A stretch of 6,332 nucleotides of DNA. It comes from Candidatus Latescibacterota bacterium (GTDB lineage: Bacteria; Latescibacterota; UBA2968; GCA-2709665). This document shows positions 1-5,255 of the stretch, in pieces. A program made the translations under genes and the position numbers. Position 1 is the first letter of the stretch; every line of letters begins with the position of its first letter. The notes beneath the pieces were generated by a model, which searched no databases, was not told the DNA's origin, and saw only the letters and a list, made by a program, of their open reading frames with translations. The stretch spans positions 1 to 6,332 of the forward strand of contig JASLMQ010000825.1 in NCBI GenBank assembly GCA_030746455.1, written 5' to 3'.

Positions 1-1
1 C

Positions 2-1360
2 GCCGGTTTCACCGCTGGCAAGAACCTCAAGCGCAAGACAGACCTGAACTCCGAGTTCTATGCATCCTACAGGAGGACGTTGTCGCGGATAATGACCGAG
101 CAGCGGACCTATGTGCCCAGGCTCACGATCGGGGCGAGTCGCCAGACCATCAACAGCCTGCTCGACAGGGGAGTGGTCGACACCTTCCGCGACACCACCC
201 AGGGCACGCTGATCACGGTTGTGGACTCGCAGCAGGTCATCATCCCCAATGTGACGCAGGACCTGCGTCTTTCCATGACGCAGGAGGACGACTACAAGCA
301 CATGTTCAGCGACTTCGTCGTCCAGACGGATGTGATGATCGGCAGGAGCCAGATGGTCTCGCTCCACGTCGGTCACCGCCGCTATTCGGAGAACCTCCAC
401 TTGCTGCAGGTGATCCGCGACAGCTCGCGGCTCTATCAGACCGATCCTCAGAGCGGAACGCTGGTGGAAATCACCGACACGCTGCGCGCCATGGGTGTGG
501 TGGGCCAGGAGCAGACCGCTCTGGATGATTTCCTCTACCAAGATCTGAACTTCTTCCGCAGTACCGATTTCGGTGTCACCTGGCGGTACGGACGTTTCGA
601 GCCAGCCAAAGACCGCTTCATCAATCCTCGGGGTGGGCGAGCCATCACGCTGAGGTACCGTCGGATCAATGCGACGGTTACAGACTCGCTGGCACTCTCG
701 GCGGACCTGAACCAGGATCTCGTTCCCGATCCGACTCCGAGCGAGGTCTCTCCGTCCATCTACAGGGCCGATGACGTGAAGCTGGGGGTGAACGAATACA
801 CCTTCTCCTGGAACGAATTCGTGCCTCTGTTCGGTCGTACGACACTGGGCCTCCAGGCCTTCCTGGGCTACAAGGACCAGGCCATCAAGAAGCAGGTTCA
901 GAACGGCGGCACCTTTGAGGGCGTCTTCTACTACCCTCTACGATACTACCTCGGCGGCTTCGGCACGCTACGGGGCTACCCCTATTTCTCGCTCTCGGGA
1001 GGCAAGGCCCTCTTCTGCCGGGCTACCTTTACTTTCCCCATCGTTCAGAAGGCTGGAAGGGAGCTCCCGCCGCTTTTCTTCGACAAGATGTACGGGACCT
1101 TCTTCGTGGAAACAGGAGCGACGTCGGATTTCGAAAGCCTGAGCAGCTGGTGGGATTCGGGAAATCGGTTCAACCGAAGCGCCTTCCTGACCGATTGGGG
1201 CTTCGAGATCCGGATGCAGATGTTCTCGAACTATCGATTGCCGCTTTTCGGATACTTCCAGATCGCATTCCCCACTCGTGATCGGATCAGCGACCGGAAC
1301 AACCCGGGTACGGTGTTCGATATCGACAACCGACGAATCTACTTCGGGCTGTCCATCTAG
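2..1360 (+). CDS. Outer-membrane beta-barrel protein, C-terminal part (5' truncated by window)
   Basis: The frame is open from base 2 to the TAG at 1358-1360, giving 452 visible residues. A TTG at 80 could be read as a start, but the frame continues upstream without a stop, so the true start lies outside the window. Alternating polar and hydrophobic, aromatic-rich stretches run to the C-terminus, which ends in the amphipathic strand RIYFGLSI, as expected for a transmembrane barrel. Around visible residues 316-326 is GGFGTLRGY, matching the (V/L)RGY motif in the loop that folds into the barrel of BamA/Omp85 (surface antigen D15) proteins. A segment resembling the final strands of that family follows (ATFTFPI, then GTFFVETGA). 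It would sit in the outer membrane. In several diderm phyla such barrels follow a TolB-like propeller domain; that the missing N-terminus carries one is a guess. It lies 50 bases upstream of the UbiA-type gene on the same strand, so cotranscription is plausible. A barrel identity is fairly secure; the exact role (assembly, secretion, surface antigen) is not. Confidence 0.8.
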   Translation, partial: AGFTAGKNLKRKTDLNSEFYASYRRTLSRIMTEQRTYVPRLTIGASRQTINSLLDRGVVDTFRDTTQGTLITVVDSQQVIIPNVTQDLRLSMTQEDDYKHMFSDFVVQTDVMIGRSQMVSLHVGHRRYSENLHLLQVIRDSSRLYQTDPQSGTLVEITDTLRAMGVVGQEQTALDDFLYQDLNFFRSTDFGVTWRYGRFEPAKDRFINPRGGRAITLRYRRINATVTDSLALSADLNQDLVPDPTPSEVSPSIYRADDVKLGVNEYTFSWNEFVPLFGRTTLGLQAFLGYKDQAIKKQVQNGGTFEGVFYYPLRYYLGGFGTLRGYPYFSLSGGKALFCRATFTFPIVQKAGRELPPLFFDKMYGTFFVETGATSDFESLSSWWDSGNRFNRSAFLTDWGFEIRMQMFSNYRLPLFGYFQIAFPTRDRISDRNNPGTVFDIDNRRIYFGLSI

Positions 1361-1400
1361 CCGGCGCGGCAAGAGGTCTGGCGGGCAAACCGTCGGTGAG

Positions 1401-1407
1401 GGAGGGA
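1401..1407 (+). promoter_or_regulatory. Ribosome binding site for the UbiA-type gene
   Basis: GGAGGGA is a strong Shine-Dalgarno match ending three bases before GTG 1411, with the GGAGG core five bases from it. It decides the start: the in-frame GTG at 1396 lies upstream of this site and has no comparable signal of its own. ATG 1432 is a further alternative but would remove the residues before the conserved RPHQWPKN segment. Confidence 0.6.
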
Positions 1408-1410
1408 AGG

Positions 1411-2277
1411 GTGTTCCAGTTCCTGCTGGCCATGCGCCCCCATCAGTGGCCGAAGAACCTCTTCGTCCTGGGCGCACTGGTCTTCTCCAGGCACCTGTTC
1501 GATCCTGCTTATGTCCTGAGGAGCATCGCGGCTTTCGCTCTGTTCTGCCTGCTGTCCGGCATCGTGTACGTGTTCAACGATATCCAGGACCGCGAGAGCG
1601 ATCGGCAGCATCCGGAGAAACGCAACCGACCGATCCCGTCAAAAAGGCTGAGCGTCCCGTGGGCCGGAGCCTCGGCCGCCGTGATCGGGGTCCTTGCGTT
1701 GTGGGTCTCTTTCCGTTTGGGCTTCCACTTCGGCTGGATCGCGGTGGTCTACCTCGGACTGAACGTGGCCTACTCGGTCCGCCTCAAGCACGTCGTGATT
1801 CTGGACGTGATGATCGTAGCGAGCGGATTCCTCCTGCGCGCGATCGGCGGAGGCGTCGTGATCGGGGTAGAGATCTCTTCCTGGTTCGTGCTCTGTACCA
1901 TGTTGCTGGCCCTGTTCCTCGGGTTCGTCAAGCGGCGGCAGGAGATCGTGCTGCTCGAGGGGAACGCGGCCAGCGCCCGACGCATCCTCGACGAATACAG
2001 TCCCCAGTTTCTGGACCAGATGATCGCGGTGGTGACGGCGGGTACGCTGGTATCCTACGCGCTATACACGATGTCGGCCGAGGTGATGGAGAAGCTGGGG
2101 ACCCAGTACCTCAATCTGACGGTGCCCTTCGTGATCTACGGCCTGCTGAGGTACCTCTACCTGGTCTATCAGAAGGGCCAGGGGGGCAACCCGTCCTCCA
2201 CGATCCTCCGCGACCCGTCCCTCATCATCAACGCCGGGCTGTGGCTCCTTACCCTCGTCGGCGTGCTCTACTTCTAG
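1411..2277 (+). CDS. UbiA-family prenyltransferase, decaprenyl-phosphate phosphoribosyltransferase-like
   Basis: This is a 288-residue polytopic inner-membrane protein from GTG 1411 (293 residues if GTG 1396 is used). The N-terminal RPHQWPKN (residues 9-16) is characteristic of the DPPR synthase branch of the UbiA superfamily (mycobacterial Rv3806c, about 300 residues). The first Asp-rich motif is NDIQDRESD (56-64), the NDxxDxxxD site that holds the Mg-bound diphosphate. The second conserved region is YSVRLKHVVILDV followed by GFLLRAIGG (121-147), and KRRQE (174-178) and RDPS (267-270) also fit the branch. Hydrophobic segments lie near 35-55, 85-102, 107-121, 128-145, 157-173, 205-222, 236-253 and 270-287. 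The known reaction in this branch transfers 5-phosphoribose from PRPP to a polyprenyl phosphate, the first step to polyprenyl-phosphoryl-arabinose. Whether this enzyme uses PRPP is inferred. No DprE1/DprE2 or PAP2 partner is visible. A quinone or other lipid prenyltransferase is the less likely alternative. Same-strand spacing to the DUF362 gene is 45 bases. Confidence 0.85.
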   Translation: MFQFLLAMRPHQWPKNLFVLGALVFSRHLFDPAYVLRSIAAFALFCLLSGIVYVFNDIQDRESDRQHPEKRNRPIPSKRLSVPWAGASAAVIGVLALWVSFRLGFHFGWIAVVYLGLNVAYSVRLKHVVILDVMIVASGFLLRAIGGGVVIGVEISSWFVLCTMLLALFLGFVKRRQEIVLLEGNAASARRILDEYSPQFLDQMIAVVTAGTLVSYALYTMSAEVMEKLGTQYLNLTVPFVIYGLLRYLYLVYQKGQGGNPSSTILRDPSLIINAGLWLLTLVGVLYF

Positions 2278-2312
2278 ACTGGCTCGGCAATTCCCCAGCG
2301 TCCCTTCACCGC

Positions 2313-2316
2313 AGGA
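2313..2316 (+). promoter_or_regulatory. Ribosome binding site for the DUF362 gene
   Basis: AGGA ends six bases before ATG 2323, a normal spacing. It supports this start and separate translation from the UbiA-type gene 45 bases upstream. Confidence 0.45.
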
Positions 2317-2322
2317 CCCCAC

Positions 2323-3600
2323 ATGTCCCGCTCCAAAGTCGCCGTTCTCCGCACCTCTCCGAAGACCGTTCTGGCGGACTACTCTAGGCTGATGAATCTG
2401 GCCGGCTACCAGGACGTGATCGACAAGGGGGTGGATACGGCGCTGAAGGTGAACATCTCCTGGCATTTCTTTTATCCGGGGAGCTCGACCACGCCCTGGC
2501 AGCTCGACGGCGTGATTCGGACGATGCTGGGAGACGGCTACCGACGCGAGCTGCTCCACGCGTGCCACAACCGGACCGTGGTCATCGATGCGCATCTGGG
2601 CGAGCGGGAGAACAAGCAGATCGATGTGGTCGCATCCCACAATCTGAGGAACGTCCACCTGTACGAGGGCGAGGAGTGGATCCACATCCGGGATGCGGTT
2701 GGCGACCTGGCCGACACCTTCCTGTGCCTGAACGAGGTCTATCCGGATGGGTTCCACATCCCCAAGCGGTTCATCGGCGAGAACATCATCCACCTGCCCA
2801 CGGTGAAGACCCATGTCTTCACGACGACCACCGGGGCGATGAAGAATGCGTTCGGCGGTCTCCTCAACGAAAGGCGTCACTGGACCCACCCGGTGATCCA
2901 CGAGACCCTGGTGGATCTTCTGGCGATCCAGAAGCGGATTCACCCCGGTCTGTTCGCCGTGATGGATGGGACCTTTGCCGGCGACGGTCCCGGTCCCAGG
3001 TGCATGATTCCGCATGTCAAGAACGTGATCCTCGCCAGTGCGGATCAGGTGGCCATCGACGCGGCCGCCGCCCGGATGATGGGGTTCGACCCGCTTTCGA
3101 TCGACTTCATTCGGATCTCGCACGAACGGGGGATGGGGTGCGGTGACCCTCGGCAGATCCAGATCGTCGGAGATGCGGGTGCGGCCGAGGAGGAATGGGA
3201 TTTCGTGGGTCCGTACAGGAAGATGACGTTCGCGTCGCGCATGCAGCACCGGATCTACTGGGGGGCGCTCAAGAAGCCCATCGAGTGGTCTCTCAAGACG
3301 GTGTTGGCCCCGTGGTCGTACGTGGCCAGCGTGGTCTACCACGACAGCTTCTGGTATCCCTGGCTCGCGAAGCGGAAGATGGCGGCGGTACTCGAGAGCG
3401 AGTGGGGACGGCTCTTTCAGAACTGGGAATCCCTCACTCCCGATGAGGCCGGCTTCCCCGATGTGGGCGCGGAGGGTGCCGAGATCGGTCAGGCGGGGAT
3501 GAAGGCGTTCTTCCGTTCGCTTGGGATCCTGGGGACGTGCGTTCAGGAGGCGCCGGAGTTCCTCACCCTGAGGAAACGACGGATCGTTCGCCAGAAATAG
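2323..3600 (+). CDS. DUF362 domain-containing protein
   Basis: The ATG at 2323 has an AGGA six bases upstream and opens a 425-residue frame. DUF362 hallmarks appear in order: VALKVNISW-type early strand (TALKVNISW, about residues 39-47), LPTVKTH followed by TGAMKNAFGG (158-179), VMDGTFAGDGPGP (213-225), and ILASADQVAIDAAAARMMG (about 236-254). These match the family pattern of lysine/histidine-rich, glycine-rich and aspartate motifs. The biochemical role of DUF362 is not established. Many members carry a C-terminal ferredoxin-like 4Fe-4S domain; here the few cysteines are scattered and form no CxxCxxC cluster. Instead the last roughly 130 residues are Trp/Tyr-rich and basic (a YWGALKKPIEW stretch and a C-terminal KRRIVRQK) and may contact a membrane surface. 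No signal peptide or clear transmembrane helix is seen, so it is probably cytoplasmic. Its position between a UbiA-type enzyme and a kinase-like protein suggests a lipid-linked pathway, but this is inference. The stop TAG is in the same frame as the next gene. Confidence 0.85.
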   Translation: MSRSKVAVLRTSPKTVLADYSRLMNLAGYQDVIDKGVDTALKVNISWHFFYPGSSTTPWQLDGVIRTMLGDGYRRELLHACHNRTVVIDAHLGERENKQIDVVASHNLRNVHLYEGEEWIHIRDAVGDLADTFLCLNEVYPDGFHIPKRFIGENIIHLPTVKTHVFTTTTGAMKNAFGGLLNERRHWTHPVIHETLVDLLAIQKRIHPGLFAVMDGTFAGDGPGPRCMIPHVKNVILASADQVAIDAAAARMMGFDPLSIDFIRISHERGMGCGDPRQIQIVGDAGAAEEEWDFVGPYRKMTFASRMQHRIYWGALKKPIEWSLKTVLAPWSYVASVVYHDSFWYPWLAKRKMAAVLESEWGRLFQNWESLTPDEAGFPDVGAEGAEIGQAGMKAFFRSLGILGTCVQEAPEFLTLRKRRIVRQK

Positions 3601-3603
3601 TCA

Positions 3604-3620
3604 GATGCGCTATGCGCATC
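3604..3620 (+). other. Short hairpin just after the DUF362 stop
   Basis: GATGCGC (3604-3610) and GCGCATC (3614-3620) form a perfect 7-bp stem around a TAT loop. It starts three bases after the TAG stop. It has no T-run after it; it may protect the 3' end of the message or form part of a tandem structure with the next hairpin. Confidence 0.4.
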
Positions 3621-3630
3621 GAAAGCGACC

Positions 3631-3660
3631 GGCGCTCGCCATCGGCGGGCGCCTCTCATT
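3631..3660 (+). terminator. Terminator- or attenuator-like hairpin between DUF362 and kinase-like genes
   Basis: GGCGCTCGCC (3631-3640) pairs with GGCGGGCGCC (3644-3653) around an ATC loop. This is a 10-bp GC-rich stem with a single U-G wobble. The downstream TCTCATT is only moderately T-rich, so termination may be partial. Because it ends about 20 bases before the next ATG (3673), it could reduce expression of the distal gene or mark a processing site rather than end the operon. No convincing promoter is visible between it and the next gene. Confidence 0.45.
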
Positions 3661-3672
3661 TGGGGCCGCCCT

Positions 3673-4797
3673 ATGCACGAGGTCGACCCGGCCATCCAGG
3701 CCACCATACAGGAATGCCTTCCGGCCCACCTCCCCGGCTCGCCCACGGTCGTGGCCGTCGATCCCGTCCGTCGGCCCGAGTCGAACCACCCCGGCGTGTG
3801 GGTGGCGAGGACGGACGATGGCACGCGGGTGGTGGTGAAGCACCAGATCTTCGCCCCGCTGACACGAGGAGAGCCCCACGACCTGCTCCGGGCAGAGGAG
3901 CGCGTGTGCCGGATGCTGTCCGACACCGGATGTCCGGTCGCCCGGGTGTACGGAGTGGACCCCACGCATTCGCTGGTCTTCTCGGAGTGGTGTGGGAAGC
4001 TCACGCTCGACGATGTCTGCCAGGAGTCGGATGAGGCCTCGGTGCGGGCCTGGGGGAAACAGGTGGTTGAGGGGTTCTGCGGCACTCAGGGCGTGCTGCG
4101 GGACCGCACTCCGGACCTGGCCGACGTATCGTTCCCCGAATGTGATCGCCAGGGATTGCTGGAGATCTGGAGCCAGACCGTTCTGGGGATCGGCAGCCAG
4201 GTCGGCGAGCTGGTGAGCTGGCTGAATCCGGGCACTTCGTCTCGAACGACGGCCCGAGTCGAGATGCTCTGGAATGAGCTGGTGGAGGCGCTGGCCGACG
4301 CGCCAAGCCTTCTGGGCCCTACCGATTACAACGCAAGGAACATCGTGATTAATACCTCCACCCAGGAGGCCAGGTTCATCGAGTTCGCCAAGCTGGGCTG
4401 GGACTGGCCCGAGCGGCGCCTGGTCCAGTACACGGCGTCTATGGGTTCGGGCAGAGGGGACGGGGGGTTCCGCAGTGCACTCGACCAAAACCAGGCGGCC
4501 GCGTACGGATCGCTGGCGGACTGGTCCGGCGGCGATCCGGAGACGGCCGCACGGCGTCTGGATGCCCACCACGTCGTGTTCCACGTCCTTGCCGGGCTTC
4601 GGTTGCAGCGCGCACTTCTGCACCCGGCAGAGGAGAACAACCGGCAGGTGCTGGCCGCCTGGCGCAACCCACAGCGACGGGCCCGTGAGCTTAGCGCCCT
4701 GCTTGGCCAGCCATTGAGCTCCGATTCGCTGGTGACCGAACTCAGGACCCTTTTGGGTGGGTCAGGCAGCGGCGGGCCCGACGCAACCTGCGCTTGA
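3673..4797 (+). CDS. Divergent kinase-like phosphotransferase (APH/choline kinase fold)
   Basis: The frame runs 374 residues from ATG 3673; only a weak TGGGG-like signal precedes it. The protein-kinase-like layout is readable. RVVVKHQ contains the candidate ATP-binding lysine K56, RAEERVCRML gives the partner glutamate (E75 or E76), and SLVFSEW (100-106) resembles the hinge. GPTDYNARNIVI (215-226) corresponds to the catalytic loop, with D218 as the base and N223 as the metal ligand. FIEFAKLGWDW (235-245) corresponds to the second metal site. Spacing (D218, +5 to N223, +14 to the acidic residue) fits APH(3')-type enzymes. Two departures stand out: the usual His before the catalytic Asp (HGD) is absent, and the second metal ligand is Glu237, not Asp. 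At 374 residues it is longer than typical APH enzymes (about 260-300). No signal peptide or membrane segment is seen, so it is probably cytoplasmic. Substrate is unknown; antibiotic resistance should not be assumed. The neighbours suggest a sugar or lipid-precursor substrate, as inference only. Confidence 0.7.
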   Translation: MHEVDPAIQATIQECLPAHLPGSPTVVAVDPVRRPESNHPGVWVARTDDGTRVVVKHQIFAPLTRGEPHDLLRAEERVCRMLSDTGCPVARVYGVDPTHSLVFSEWCGKLTLDDVCQESDEASVRAWGKQVVEGFCGTQGVLRDRTPDLADVSFPECDRQGLLEIWSQTVLGIGSQVGELVSWLNPGTSSRTTARVEMLWNELVEALADAPSLLGPTDYNARNIVINTSTQEARFIEFAKLGWDWPERRLVQYTASMGSGRGDGGFRSALDQNQAAAYGSLADWSGGDPETAARRLDAHHVVFHVLAGLRLQRALLHPAEENNRQVLAAWRNPQRRARELSALLGQPLSSDSLVTELRTLLGGSGSGGPDATCA

Positions 4798-4843
4798 CGA
4801 ACGTCCGACCCCGATAGGCCGGGCCCTCAAACCCGTACAAAGC

Positions 4844-4877
4844 GAGGGAACCGGTAGTCGGGGGTACCGGTTCCCTC
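4844..4877. terminator. Perfect 13-bp inverted repeat, probable terminator region
   Basis: GAGGGAACCGGTA (4844-4856) and TACCGGTTCCCTC (4865-4877) are exact reverse complements around the 8-base loop GTCGGGGG. The stem begins 47 bases after the kinase-like gene's stop, a usual place for a terminator. No T-tract follows on either strand (ATGGAAC on plus, GCTTTGT on minus), so it is not a textbook intrinsic terminator. It may be a 3'-end stabilising hairpin or work with Rho. It is too far (about 380 bases) from the GlnE stop to be that gene's own immediate terminator. Confidence 0.55.
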
Positions 4878-4936
4878 ATGGAACAGCGGCAGGTCGGGGC
4901 TGCCACTATTCTTGCTGTCTATTGATAGACGCAAAG

Positions 4937-4960
4937 CCTGTGCCAATCCTACTGCACAGG
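4937..4960. other. Hairpin in the intergenic gap
   Basis: CCTGTGC (4937-4943) and GCACAGG (4954-4960) form a perfect 7-bp stem around a 10-base loop. No T-run follows on the plus strand. Function is unknown. Confidence 0.3.
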
Positions 4961-4993
4961 ATCCCAACCGTCCTCTCACCATCAACAACGTAG

Positions 4994-5023
4994 ATGCCTC
5001 TGGCCGGTCGTGGTCAGGGGCAT
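4994..5023. other. Hairpin in the intergenic gap
   Basis: ATGCCTCTG (4994-5002) pairs with CAGGGGCAT (5015-5023) over 9 bp with one U-G wobble on the plus-strand transcript, around a 12-base loop. TCTCAAT follows on the plus strand. It may be a second terminator-like element or part of a structured RNA. Confidence 0.35.
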
Positions 5024-5024
5024 T

Positions 5025-5210
5025 CTCAATGCGCAATAAAACAAGAACTTACGTGGATGAGATGAAACCGTTCGTAGAGAGCGGTGGATCGTTGGTGGGC
5101 AACGGCCGGCCACTCAGGTGGGCTGATCTCTGCGCGCGGAAGGTGCGGCTGACGGATTTGCGCCGCTCCCCGTGGAGGAAGTCAGCCAGTGGGGGGGAAA
5201 TGCTCAATGC
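5025..5210 (+). repeat. Short direct repeat CTCAATGC, two copies
   Basis: CTCAATGC occurs at 5025-5032 and 5203-5210. The similarity extends to CAATGCGCAATA versus CAATGCAGAATC (10 of 12 bases). The second copy leads into a purine-rich stretch with GAAT/GAAATG/GGAAGG units to about 5235. This may be a remnant of dispersed intergenic repeats; two copies alone are weak evidence. Confidence 0.25.
5147..5187. other. Nested hairpin in the intergenic gap
   Basis: GGCTGAC (5147-5153) pairs with GTCAGCC (5181-5187), and inside it CTCC (5166-5169) pairs with GGAG (5174-5177) around CCGT. On the minus strand it falls about 70 bases beyond the GlnE stop, so it could be part of the glnE 3' end. Seven G follow at 5191-5197; on the minus strand these are upstream of the stem. 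Confidence 0.3.
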
Positions 5211-5255
5211 AGAATCCGAAATGAGGAAGGCAAAACGGGATACGGAAGGGCCCAA

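Larger units (their letters stand above)
4878..5255. other. Non-coding gap between convergent genes, with several small hairpins
   Basis: I find no convincing gene here. The longest open frame (4912-5274, plus, 120 codons) starts at a TTG without a ribosome site, has no recognisable motif and overlaps the end of glnE. The stretch is less GC-rich than its neighbours around 4900-5060. Visible structure: a near-palindrome GTCTATTGATAGAC (4917-4930), stems at 4937-4960, 4994-5023 and 5147-5187, a run of seven G at 5191-5197, and a purine-rich stretch at about 5205-5245. As a junction of two convergent genes it would be expected to hold termination signals. Confidence 0.5.

Noticed and set aside
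1278..2387. Plus-strand open frame of 369 codons across the UbiA-type gene
   Set aside because: It is an out-of-frame shadow, very rich in Arg, Pro and Gly, and overlaps three better-supported coding regions.
2062..3342. Long minus-strand open frame of 426 codons opposite the UbiA-type and DUF362 genes
   Set aside because: It is antisense to two well-supported genes, has no recognisable motif, and its His/Arg/Pro-rich composition is that of a high-GC shadow frame.
3610..4623. Minus-strand open frame of 337 codons opposite the kinase-like gene
   Set aside because: No motif or ribosome site supports it, while the plus-strand frame carries a readable kinase-like motif series.
3673..4797. Aminoglycoside resistance gene
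   Set aside because: Only the general APH-like fold is seen; the catalytic motifs are divergent and the setting is not a resistance locus.
4844..5187. CRISPR array or insertion-sequence ends
   Set aside because: The inverted repeats are unrelated to each other, not regularly spaced, and no transposase or cas gene is present.
5191..5197. Run of seven G as a phase-variation tract
   Set aside because: It lies outside any supported gene and is too short and isolated to argue for slippage control.
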